A stretch of 64,000 nt of DNA from Promicromonospora sp. Populi (GTDB lineage Bacteria; Actinomycetota; Actinomycetes; Actinomycetales; Cellulomonadaceae): the NCBI RefSeq assembly GCF_041081105.1, contig NZ_CP163528.1:4216001-4280000 (forward strand), in the 5' to 3' direction. Under the pieces are notes generated by a model, which was not told the origin of the DNA, searched no databases, and saw nothing but the letters and a program-made list of their open reading frames with translations. How positions within the stretch are numbered: the stretch's first letter is position 1; every line of letters starts with the position of its first letter. The position numbers were made by a program, and so were the translations under genes. Below, one piece after another: positions 52,102 through 59,969 of the stretch.

Positions 52102-53706
52102 ATGATGACCGAGCAGAACAGCACAACTCCGCAGCCGGACCAGCAGCCGCCCGCGGCGCCGCCGACGCAGCAGGTGCCGCCGGTAGTGCAGCCCGTCGCG
52201 CCGCCTTCCGTGCAGCCGACACAGCAGCTGCCGGTTGCCGCACCGACGACCGCACACGACGCTGCGGCCGAGCAGGCTCCGAAGCCTGCGGAGCCGCCGG
52301 CCCCGGTTCCGGCTCCGCAGCACTCCCCGGCTCCCCAGACGACGCCGGCCCAGCACCCGGTGCCCGCGCAGAACGCGGCCTCGACCACGAGCCCGTCGCC
52401 GGTCTACGTGAACCCGTACGCCACCCCGGCGACCGCGACGGCGACGGCGACCGACGGATCGAAGACGAAGAACCGCACCTGGGTACCCGTGGTCAGCGCC
52501 GCGGCCGCGGCCGCGCTGCTGGCCAGCCTGGGTACGGCCGGGGCGATCTCGCTCACGAGCAACTCGGACACGGCGGCTTCCCTCGCCGACGTCGGCCAGT
52601 CGACCAGCCAGAACGTCCCGGTGGCCGACTCGACGGTGGAGAACCCGAACTGGACGGCTGTCACCTCCGCGGTGCAGGAGTCCGTGGTCGCGATCCAGGT
52701 GGAGAGCCAGGCCGGCGGTGCTGAGGGTTCCGGCGTCGTGCTGGACTCCGACGGCCGCGTGCTGACCAACAACCACGTGGTCGCCGACGCGACGTCGGTG
52801 CAGGTCACGCTGAGCGACGGTCGTGTGTACGACGCCGAGATCGTCGGCACGGACCCGACCAGCGACCTCGCCGTCGTGCAGCTGACGGACCCGCCGTCGG
52901 ACCTGCAGGCCGCTACCTTCGCCGACTCGTCCGAGGTTGTGGTGGGCGAGCCGGTGCTGGCCCTCGGCAACCCGCTGGGCCTGGCGAACACCGCCACGAC
53001 GGGCATCGTGTCCGCCCTGGACCGCCCGGTCACGGCCAGCGCCGAGGACGGTTCCAGCGCGGTGGTCACCAACGCCATCCAGATCGACGCCGCGGTGAAC
53101 CCGGGTAACTCGGGTGGGCCGCTGTTCAACGCGTCGGGCGAGGTCATCGGCATCACGTCCTCGATCGCCACCCTGTCGAGCGGGCTGTCGTCGAGCACCT
53201 CGGGCTCGATCGGCCTGGGCTTCGCCATCCCGTCCAACCTGGCCACGCAGATCAGTGCTCAGCTCGTCGAGGACGGCACCGCCGAGCACGCGTTCCTCGG
53301 TGTCTCGCTGGAGGACGCCACCGCTACCGCGGACGGCGTGACGCGCCGGGGCGCCGGCGTCGCGAGCGTCGTCGCCGACTCGCCGGCCGGAGACGCGGGC
53401 ATCCAGGAGGGCGACGTGATCGTCGCCATCGACGGCGATGCGGTCAACGGACCCGAGTCGCTCACGGCGTTCGTGCGGGAGAAGGCGGTAGGTGACGAGG
53501 CGGTGCTCACTGTGGTCCGTGACGGCAGCACGCAGGAGATCACCGTGACCCTGGCGGTCCTGGACGAGGCGGCCACGGAGGAACCGGCCACGCCGCAGGA
53601 GCAGACGGTTCCTCCCCAGGAGGACAGCTCGGGCTCCAGCACGGACCCGACCCAGCCGGGCAACATCCCGGACTGGCTGCAGGAGCTCCTGCCCAACCAG
53701 GGCTGA
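52102..53706 (+). CDS. HtrA/DegP-type serine protease with PDZ domain
   Basis: This 534-residue membrane-anchored quality-control protease has a Pro/Gln/Ala-rich cytoplasmic N-terminus (about 120 residues), one transmembrane helix (about 126-152), a trypsin-like domain with H225 (TNNHVVAD), D255 (SDLAVVQL) and S337 (NPGNSGGPLF), and one PDZ domain (about 400-490). The C-terminus is Pro/Ser-rich. AAGGAGGG precedes the ATG pair at 52102/52105; the second ATG has better spacing. The long disordered N-terminus is typical of actinobacterial PepD/HtrA proteins. It is followed by the hairpin at 53747. Confidence 0.93.
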   Translation: MMTEQNSTTPQPDQQPPAAPPTQQVPPVVQPVAPPSVQPTQQLPVAAPTTAHDAAAEQAPKPAEPPAPVPAPQHSPAPQTTPAQHPVPAQNAASTTSPSPVYVNPYATPATATATATDGSKTKNRTWVPVVSAAAAAALLASLGTAGAISLTSNSDTAASLADVGQSTSQNVPVADSTVENPNWTAVTSAVQESVVAIQVESQAGGAEGSGVVLDSDGRVLTNNHVVADATSVQVTLSDGRVYDAEIVGTDPTSDLAVVQLTDPPSDLQAATFADSSEVVVGEPVLALGNPLGLANTATTGIVSALDRPVTASAEDGSSAVVTNAIQIDAAVNPGNSGGPLFNASGEVIGITSSIATLSSGLSSSTSGSIGLGFAIPSNLATQISAQLVEDGTAEHAFLGVSLEDATATADGVTRRGAGVASVVADSPAGDAGIQEGDVIVAIDGDAVNGPESLTAFVREKAVGDEAVLTVVRDGSTQEITVTLAVLDEAATEEPATPQEQTVPPQEDSSGSSTDPTQPGNIPDWLQELLPNQG

Positions 53707-53746
53707 CCCCCACCCCGGCCGACCTGTCAGACCTGTCAGACCCGCT

Positions 53747-53780
53747 AGACCCCCAGATCACTTCCGTGACCTGGGGGTCT
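53747..53780. terminator. Hairpin terminator after the HtrA gene
   Basis: AGACCCCCAGATCA (53747-53760) pairs with TGACCTGGGGGTCT (53767-53780) over 14 positions (one G-U) with the loop CTTCCG. A tandem GACCTGTCA repeat (53721-53740) precedes it. Confidence 0.8.
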
Positions 53781-53835
53781 GACGCGTATTCGCGTTCAGC
53801 GGGTGAACTTGGCCGCGCAGGTCTAAGTTGGCCGC

Positions 53836-54336
53836 GTGTCTGGGACGTACACCGTGGTCAGAACCCTCGGCCGAGCGGATGTCGCACACGACATCCTGGA
53901 GGAGCTGCCGGAGTGGTTCGGTATCGACAGGTTCACGCACGAGTATGTCGAGGCGGCAGCCAAGTTCCCCAACTACGTTGCGGTCGGTCCGGAGTCCGGC
54001 ATCGGGCCCGACGGCGGGGCGGTCGCCTTCGAGGACGTGCTCGGTGTGCTGCTGCTCGACCAGCGCTATCCGACGTCGGCCGAGGTGCACCTGCTCGCCG
54101 TCCGGCGTAAGCACCACCGCGCGGGGATCGGGCGCACGCTCCTGGAGCGCGTCGAGAACGACCTCCGTGCCCAGGGTGTGCGGCTGCTGAGCGTGAAGAC
54201 GCTGGGCCCGTCGGCCTACGATCCCGGGTTCGACCAGACCCGCGCCTTCTACACCGCGTGCGGCTTCCACCCGGTCGAGGAGTTCCCCGACCTCTGGGCG
54301 GACAGCCCCTGTCTCCTGATGGTCAAGGTGCTCTGA
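53836..54336 (+). CDS. GNAT-family N-acetyltransferase
   Basis: This 166-residue acetyl-CoA-dependent acetyltransferase has motif A VHLLAVRRKHHRAGIGRTLL with the pyrophosphate-binding R-x-x-G-x-G/A pattern, then RLLSVKTLGPS and FDQTRAFYTACGFHPVEEF (motif B). The substrate is unknown. TAAGTT lies exactly 6 nt before GTG 53836, with no ribosome binding site, so it is probably leaderless. It is convergent with the TetR gene. Confidence 0.9.
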   Translation: MSGTYTVVRTLGRADVAHDILEELPEWFGIDRFTHEYVEAAAKFPNYVAVGPESGIGPDGGAVAFEDVLGVLLLDQRYPTSAEVHLLAVRRKHHRAGIGRTLLERVENDLRAQGVRLLSVKTLGPSAYDPGFDQTRAFYTACGFHPVEEFPDLWADSPCLLMVKVL

Positions 54337-54373
54337 ATGTTCAAGGTGCGCTGAGCGCTGCTCAGAGCTTGGC

Positions 54374-55003
54374 TCAGAGCTTGGCCGGAACCCCGAACAG
54401 CCGCTCGGAGACGCCCGGCACGGCGGCGGCAACAACACCGCCGAGGCTGCGCTCCAGGTACCCGACAAGGTCCTCGGCGGCGAGGTCGGAGTTGATCCCG
54501 CCGTCGACCAGGGCCTGCTCGGCCAGCGCCACCCAGGAACGCGCGGCGATGCGCAGCAGCTCGGTGTCGGGAACGCCCAGCTCCAGGAGCACGGCGAGGG
54601 CGCGTTCCGTCTGCTCGCGGCGCGCGTCCTCGATGACCGCGCGCACCTCCTCGTCGCCGCTGGCGTCGCCGCGGACGAGCGAGTAGAAGGTCGGCCCGTG
54701 CTCCCGGACGTACGCGACGAGCCGGGTCAGCGTGCTGGTCAGGCGCTCGGCCGGCGGGAGGTCGAGGTGGGGCTCCGAGGCATGCAGCATCGAGTCGCGC
54801 GCGCGGCGCACGATCTCGTGGTGCAGGCCGTTCTTGGAGCCGAAGTAGTAGTAGACGAGACCTGTCGAGACACCGGCTTCGGCGGCGATCTCTTCGACAG
54901 TCACCTCGGCCAGGGGACGGTCCGCGAGAGTCGCGACACCCAGTGCCACGAGCTGGTTCCGGCGTTCCTCCGGGCGGAGTCTCGTACGTCGGGCTGTTGC
55001 CAT
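54374..55003 (-). CDS. TetR-family transcriptional regulator
   Basis: This 209-residue regulator has a helix-turn-helix LAEVTVEEIAAEAGVSTGLVYYYF and a TetR_C-type ligand domain ending GVSERLFGVPAKL. TATGCT lies 6 nt before ATG 55003. A 12-bp tandem duplication (GCTCAGAGCTTG twice, about 54359-54382) covers its last codons and stop. It is divergent from the DUF6230/DUF6114 pair, which is its likely target; TetR plus DUF6230 plus DUF6114 is a recurrent neighbourhood in streptomycetes. Confidence 0.9.
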   Translation of the reverse strand: MATARRTRLRPEERRNQLVALGVATLADRPLAEVTVEEIAAEAGVSTGLVYYYFGSKNGLHHEIVRRARDSMLHASEPHLDLPPAERLTSTLTRLVAYVREHGPTFYSLVRGDASGDEEVRAVIEDARREQTERALAVLLELGVPDTELLRIAARSWVALAEQALVDGGINSDLAAEDLVGYLERSLGGVVAAAVPGVSERLFGVPAKL

Positions 55004-55049
55004 GTACCGAGCATATCCGGCATGCTTTGCGGCGCTGTCAGCGCCCCAA

Positions 55050-55079
55050 TTGACGCTCAGTCAGTAATCGCGCTAACGT
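55050..55079 (+). promoter_or_regulatory. Promoter of the DUF6230-DUF6114 unit
   Basis: TTGACG (55050-55055) and TAACGT (55074-55079) are spaced by 18 nt, 54 nt before the ATG. The spacer contains an imperfect inverted repeat (ATTGAC...GTCAGTAAT) that could be the site of the divergent TetR protein. Confidence 0.55.
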
Positions 55080-55132
55080 CGCGACGGGACGACGACGTTG
55101 TCGGCCACCCATTGGCATCGAGGGGAACACCA

Positions 55133-55726
55133 ATGAAGCTCAGCAAGCTCACGGGGTCGCGCAAGGGTCGCGTGGCTCTTGCAGTCATCCCGGTCACGAT
55201 CGCCGCCAGCGTGCTGCTCGGTGGGGTTGCGCAGGGCGCAGTGCCCGTCTCGTTCGCCATCTCGGGCAGCGAGTTCAAGATCGGCGCCGACCAGCTCGTC
55301 GGTACCGGCTTCTCGCAGTACGCGGGTGTGGCCACGGCGTCGGACGGCACGCAGCACCCCGCCGCCATCGCGAACATAGCTGACGCGCAGCTCTACAACC
55401 TGTGCCAGTCGGTAGTCCAGGAGACGCCGCTCGGCACCGTCGGCCTGCTGATCTCGGCGGGCACCGGCGAGGAGCCCGCGCTGGCGACCGACCTGCAGAT
55501 CGGCATGAGCGACCTGTCGGGCACCGCGGTCTTCAAGAACATCCGCATCGGTGTCGACGCCTCGACCGTGAACACGACCGAGAAGGGCGACGCCGGCGAC
55601 TTCGCCATGGACTCCGACTCGATCGACATCGACGGTCTCCAGCAGGTGTCGTGGAGCACGCAGGCCGCCGTCTTCCAGCTCACGGACCTCAGCCTCCAGA
55701 TCACGGACGGCACCGAGTGCTTCTGA
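55133..55726 (+). CDS. DUF6230-family exported protein
   Basis: This 197-residue protein has a signal-like N-terminus (KGRVALAVIPVTIAASVLLG, cleavage near AQGAVP) and a body typical of DUF6230 proteins: PVSFAISGSEFKIGADQL, YNLCQSVVQETPLG and AVFKNIRIGVDAS. Two cysteines (about residues 87 and 196) could form a disulfide. GAGGGGAA precedes ATG 55133. It is followed by and slightly overlaps the DUF6114 gene. Function is unknown; annotations as cholesterol esterase in streptomycetes are not supported by a catalytic motif here. Confidence 0.8.
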   Translation: MKLSKLTGSRKGRVALAVIPVTIAASVLLGGVAQGAVPVSFAISGSEFKIGADQLVGTGFSQYAGVATASDGTQHPAAIANIADAQLYNLCQSVVQETPLGTVGLLISAGTGEEPALATDLQIGMSDLSGTAVFKNIRIGVDASTVNTTEKGDAGDFAMDSDSIDIDGLQQVSWSTQAAVFQLTDLSLQITDGTECF

Positions 55727-57444
55727 GTCCGGGTGACGGCCAGGAGGACGTCGGCCGCCCCGGACTTCGCTCGAAGCTGGCTGACTGGCGCAGGGAATTT
55801 CGTCCCTGGCGCGAGCAGCGGCCGTTCGTCGGGGGTGTGCTGGTAGTTCTCGCGGGCCTGGAGATGATCCTGTCCGGCCCCATCAGGCTGGACCAGCTCG
55901 GTATGAACATCGTGCTGCAGTTCGGGGTGGAGGGGGCGCAGGCGACGATCCTGCCGCTCACGCTCGTGCTGCTCGGGATCCTGGTGATCGCCCAGCCCGT
56001 GCACCGGATCTTCTACGGCGTGATCGCGCTCGCGATCTCCGTCTACTCGATCGCCGGCGTAAACCTCGGCGGCTGGGTCGTCGGGTTCCTGCTCGGCGTG
56101 ATCGGCGGCGTCATCGTCGTCTCGTGGGCGCCGCCCGAGCAGGTGGATGCGGCCGACGACGCAGGTGACGTCGACGACGCAGGTGCGGCCGACGACGCCG
56201 GGGCGGCCGATACGACGGCGGGCGCTGAGCCGACCGAGGAGCCGGTTGCTGAGCCGACCGAGGAGCAGAGCGACGGCGATGCGCCGCCTGCGGAGGACGA
56301 CGCTCCGGCGTCGGCCGCGCCAGCGGAAGAGACACCCGAGACGGAACCGGCCACGGGTACAAAGCCCGCGCCCAAGCCGGAGACCCTCAGCAGTGCGCTG
56401 CGCGCCCTGTCTCAGAAGTCCGCGGCGGTTGTGCTGGCCGGCGCGATGGCGCTCGGCGGTTCGAGCCTGCCCGCCTCGGCGGCCGACGCCGGGGTCCAGC
56501 AGGACGACTCGCTCTGGTGCGTGATCCTCGGTGCTTGCGACGACCCGGACCCTGACCCGTCCGAGTCGCCCACCGCCTCGCCGTCACCAGGTGCGTCGGA
56601 GCCCGCCGACGACGGCGACAGCGAGGACCCGGCAGACGGCGGCGACGTCGTCCCCGACCCGACTGACCCCACCAACCCGACCGACCCGACCGACCCGAGC
56701 GGCGGCGACACCGACCAGGGCGACGCCCCCGGCAGCAGCGCGGGCGACGACGAGGCCGAGTGCCAGGAGCCGACGCAGGACGGCGAGGTGCCGCCGGAGG
56801 AGGCGGACGCGGCGCCGTCCGACCCGTGCGGCGAGATCGACCCGCAAGCGACGATCGAGGAAGCGCTCCAGACCGAGCTCGGCACCTGCGTCAAGGTGAC
56901 GTTCGGCGGCAAGTTCGACCTCAACATCGACCTGCCCGGCCAGTGCGGCGCGAGGGAGGACGGTTCGGTCTTCTCGCTCCCGGCCGACCTGGAGAGCACG
57001 GACCTGACGATCCCGCTGACCGGCATCAACGGCATCGGCCTGGCGAACGTGCCGGTCAAGGGCGCCGGCGAGCGCCGCGACGCCATCAAGATCTCGGCCG
57101 ACAAGGTGGTCGTCGACGGGTTCTGGCTCAAGTCGTACGCGTACGACGACGGCACGGTGGCCGGTACGGACACCCGGGCGAACTTCGTCTCGCTCGAGGG
57201 CAACGCGCAGATGTACGTGTCCTCGATCCACGCGAACCTGCCTGATGGGCAGGACCTCCTCGAGGTGGCCACCGCGGTGCTCGACGGCGCTTCGCTGATC
57301 GAGATCGTGCTGACCGCCACGGATGCGCGCATGGGTTTCCTGGGCGCGACGTCCGACGTCCAGGTGTGGGACAACTTCCGCGAGCAGGTCTGGGGCGACG
57401 AGACAAACCCGATCGGCAAGGGCCCGGAGGCAGGTGACCCCTGA
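55717..57444 (+). CDS. DUF6114 membrane protein fused to an exported C-terminal domain
   Basis: This 575-residue product in one open frame starts from GTG 55717, which overlaps the upstream gene by 10 nt (start uncertain). Residues about 28-135 are a four-helix DUF6114 membrane domain (RPFVGGVLVVLAGLEMILSG, GWVVGFLLGVIGGVIVVSW). An acidic Ala/Asp/Glu linker (about 145-215) leads to an internal signal-like helix (about 234-255, SAAVVLAGAMALGGSSLPAS), a Pro/Asp/Thr-rich stretch, and a C-terminal domain (about 370-575) with two or more cysteines, of no recognised family. The C-terminal domain would be extracytoplasmic. Function is unknown. Confidence 0.75.
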   Translation: MLLSPGDGQEDVGRPGLRSKLADWRREFRPWREQRPFVGGVLVVLAGLEMILSGPIRLDQLGMNIVLQFGVEGAQATILPLTLVLLGILVIAQPVHRIFYGVIALAISVYSIAGVNLGGWVVGFLLGVIGGVIVVSWAPPEQVDAADDAGDVDDAGAADDAGAADTTAGAEPTEEPVAEPTEEQSDGDAPPAEDDAPASAAPAEETPETEPATGTKPAPKPETLSSALRALSQKSAAVVLAGAMALGGSSLPASAADAGVQQDDSLWCVILGACDDPDPDPSESPTASPSPGASEPADDGDSEDPADGGDVVPDPTDPTNPTDPTDPSGGDTDQGDAPGSSAGDDEAECQEPTQDGEVPPEEADAAPSDPCGEIDPQATIEEALQTELGTCVKVTFGGKFDLNIDLPGQCGAREDGSVFSLPADLESTDLTIPLTGINGIGLANVPVKGAGERRDAIKISADKVVVDGFWLKSYAYDDGTVAGTDTRANFVSLEGNAQMYVSSIHANLPDGQDLLEVATAVLDGASLIEIVLTATDARMGFLGATSDVQVWDNFREQVWGDETNPIGKGPEAGDP

Positions 57445-57472
57445 CCGGTCGTTTGTTGCCCACAGCCATGGG

Positions 57473-58933
57473 TTAGGTGGGGGTGGCGCCCAGGGCGTAG
57501 CGCATCGGTTCCAGCTTGGCTTCCGATTCCGCCAGCTCTGCCTGGGGGTCCGAGGCTGCGACTATGCCGCAGCCCGCGAAGAGGCGGATGTGATGGCGGT
57601 CGGTGGGGGAGATCTCGGCCGACCGCAGGGCGATGCCCCACTCGCCGTCCCCGTCGGCACCGACCCAGCCCACGGGCCCCGCGTACCGGGCGCGGTCCAG
57701 GCCTTCGATCTCGCGGATGAGGCTGCGCGCGACATTGGTCGGTGTGCCGCAGACGGCGGCGCTCGGGTGCAGCGCGGCGGCCAGCGAGAGCGACGACGGC
57801 GGCCGCGGCCCGGACCCGGCGATCTGGTCCGTCAGGACGCCCGTGACGTCGGTCGCCAGGTGCATCACGTTCGGCAGGTGCAGCACGAACGGCGCCTCGG
57901 GCACGTTCATCGACGAGCAGAACGGCTCCAGCGCTGCGGCCACGGACCGCACCGCGAACTCGTGCTCCTCCAGGTCCTTCGAGGAGCGCGCGAGCTGGGC
58001 GGCGTGCAGCAGGTCGGCGTCGGCCGGGGCCGTGGGTGCGTCCGGTCCGTGCTCGCGGCGGATCGTCCCCGCCAGCACGCGTGACGCGACCAGGCCCTTC
58101 TCGCTGCGGACCAGCAGCTCCGGCGTCGCGCCGACCATGCCGTCCACGCTGAACGCCCAGCAGGCGTCGTACGTCGAGGCGAGCCGGCCGAGCAGGTGCC
58201 GTGTGTCGAGCGGGTGCTCCGCCGTCGCGACGACGTCGCGCGCCAGCACCACCTTGTCGAGCTCGCCGGTCTGGATCCGGGCGATCCCCTCCGCGACCAC
58301 TGCCGGCCAGTCCGCGGCGCCCACGGCGCCGTCGGCCAGGACCACCGTGCCCGGTTCCGTGACCGGCTGGTAGGGGTAGGCGGACAGGAGGTCCTCGCCT
58401 ACCGGTGCCGACCGGTCGCCCACAAGGGAGATCGTGGTCATCCAGGCGTGCCCGCCCCGCCGCCCGACGACGACGCGCGGCACGATCAGCACGCCACTGG
58501 CCCGCGCCGGGTCCTCGGACTCGTCGCCCGGGGTGACGTCATCGAACGCGAAGCTGCCGAACGCGACGAGGCCGCTGCCGGGCAGGGCCACGTCGTCGTG
58601 CACGACGGCGCGGTCGAGCACCTGGCGCCAGGCGCCGTCGGCGTCGGCGAACCGACCGGGGCCGAAGGTCTCGAAGCGCAGGGCCTCGCCCCAGCCGACG
58701 AGCCCGTCGCCGTGCCGCACCCAGGCGAGCGCGTTGGTGTCGGGGAGCCGGTCGATCAGGGCGGTCGGGCCGTCCGGGAGGTCGTCGAGCGCGACTGTGC
58801 GCACAACGAGCTGGGGTCCCCACGGCGCGCCGGGCGGCCGGTCGGGCGCTGGCGGCGCGACGGCGGTCCAGGTCGCGTACGGGTCGGCGCCGGCTGCCGC
58901 ATCCGGGGTGCGTCCGGCAGGTGAAACGATCAT
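57473..58933 (-). CDS. menF: Isochorismate synthase
   Basis: This 486-residue chorismate-utilising enzyme converts chorismate to isochorismate for MenD. Motifs are [68 protein letters not shown] and [20 protein letters not shown]. Because entC and menF products share these motifs, a siderophore role is not excluded, but the surrounding men genes support menF. TATCCT lies 7 nt before ATG 58933, so it may be leaderless. It is divergent from menG. Confidence 0.9.
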   Translation of the reverse strand: MIVSPAGRTPDAAAGADPYATWTAVAPPAPDRPPGAPWGPQLVVRTVALDDLPDGPTALIDRLPDTNALAWVRHGDGLVGWGEALRFETFGPGRFADADGAWRQVLDRAVVHDDVALPGSGLVAFGSFAFDDVTPGDESEDPARASGVLIVPRVVVGRRGGHAWMTTISLVGDRSAPVGEDLLSAYPYQPVTEPGTVVLADGAVGAADWPAVVAEGIARIQTGELDKVVLARDVVATAEHPLDTRHLLGRLASTYDACWAFSVDGMVGATPELLVRSEKGLVASRVLAGTIRREHGPDAPTAPADADLLHAAQLARSSKDLEEHEFAVRSVAAALEPFCSSMNVPEAPFVLHLPNVMHLATDVTGVLTDQIAGSGPRPPSSLSLAAALHPSAAVCGTPTNVARSLIREIEGLDRARYAGPVGWVGADGDGEWGIALRSAEISPTDRHHIRLFAGCGIVAASDPQAELAESEAKLEPMRYALGATPT

Positions 58934-58979
58934 CCGCTTCAGGATAAGGGCGCGCAGGGGCACCCCGGTGCGTGAGATT

Positions 58980-59032
58980 GACCATGCAGTTGCTGCCAGA
59001 CATCGCGTCTGCCTGGCAGCAGCTGCATGGTC
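58980..59032. repeat. 20-bp hairpin between divergent menF and menG
   Basis: Arms 58980-58999 and 59013-59032 pair over 20 positions with one G-U, around a 13-nt loop. It is not downstream of either gene: menF starts at 58933 and menG at 59082, so it cannot be a simple terminator for them. It could be a two-sided operator-like element or an extragenic palindrome. Confidence 0.75.
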
Positions 59033-59081
59033 GGCCAAGCCCGGGAGCGGGCCGCCTCCGGTGACGTGGAACTATGGGCGT

Positions 59082-59777
59082 ATGTCTCGCGCAAGCCTGG
59101 AGAAGAAGCCGGCCGAGGTCGCGTCGATGTTCGACGGGATCGCCGCCCGCTACGACCTGACGAACGACCTGATCTCCCTGGGCCAGGACCGGCGTTGGCG
59201 CCGGCTCACGGTCGACGCGGTCGCCGCGATGCCCGGCGAGCGTGTGCTCGACCTCGCCGCGGGCACCGGGACCAGCAGCGAGCCGTTCGCCGCCGACGGT
59301 GCGTTCGTGGTCCCGTCCGACTTCTCGATCGGCATGCTCCAGGTCGGCAAGGAGCGCCGCCCGGACCTGCCGTTCGTCGCGGGCGACGCCACCAAGCTGC
59401 CCTTCGCGGACGAGTCCTTCGACGCCGTGACCATCAGCTTCGGCCTGCGCAACGTCGTGGACACGAGCGCCGCGCTGAGCGAGATGCTGCGGGTTGTCCG
59501 GCCGGGCGGGCGTGTGGTGATCTGCGAGTTCTCCACCCCCACATGGGCCCCGTTCCGGAAGGTCTACCAGGAGTACCTGATGCGCGCGCTGCCCGTGGTG
59601 GCCAGCGCCGTGACGCGCGACAAGGGCTCGTACGACTATCTCGCCGAGTCCATCCGCACCTGGCACACCCAGGTCGAGCTCGCCCGCCTCCTGCTCGACG
59701 CCGGCTGGGAGCACGCGGCCTACCGCAACGTGTCGGGCGGCGTCGTGGCGCTGCACCGGGCGGTCCGCCCGGCCTGA
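59082..59777 (+). CDS. menG: Demethylmenaquinone methyltransferase
   Basis: MenG (UbiE family) methylates demethylmenaquinone with SAM in the last step to menaquinone. The 231-residue protein has [40 protein letters not shown] (SAM motif I), [15 protein letters not shown] and [25 protein letters not shown] lies 6 nt before ATG 59082 and no ribosome binding site is visible. It is followed by the Rex-controlled reductase/nuo unit. Confidence 0.95.
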   Translation: MSRASLEKKPAEVASMFDGIAARYDLTNDLISLGQDRRWRRLTVDAVAAMPGERVLDLAAGTGTSSEPFAADGAFVVPSDFSIGMLQVGKERRPDLPFVAGDATKLPFADESFDAVTISFGLRNVVDTSAALSEMLRVVRPGGRVVICEFSTPTWAPFRKVYQEYLMRALPVVASAVTRDKGSYDYLAESIRTWHTQVELARLLLDAGWEHAAYRNVSGGVVALHRAVRPA

Positions 59778-59859
59778 CCCCGACCCCCTCCTCACTACCC
59801 CCCACGGGGCGACCTTCAAGTAAGGGGAACCTTCCTACACAATCCCCCCTAAGTGTGGC

Positions 59860-59890
59860 TAGGGTGTCGGTGTTGTGACAGGGTTCACAA
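59860..59890 (+). promoter_or_regulatory. Promoter and Rex operator of the reductase-nuo operon
   Basis: TTGTGACAGGGTTCACAA (59873-59890) has perfect outer half-sites TTGTGA and TCACAA with a 6-nt centre and agrees with the Rex operator consensus of actinobacteria. A -10-like TAGGGT (59860-59865) places the transcription start within the operator, where Rex would block initiation. Streptomyces Rex is known to control nuo and cydABCD; the rex gene itself is at 36702 in this window. Confidence 0.82.
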
Positions 59891-59969
59891 GGACTTGTCA
59901 GGTAGTCCGGCCGAACCCAGCACAACAAGGTCAGCAACGACCGGCGGCGGGTTCCCAACGGGGGTGAAC

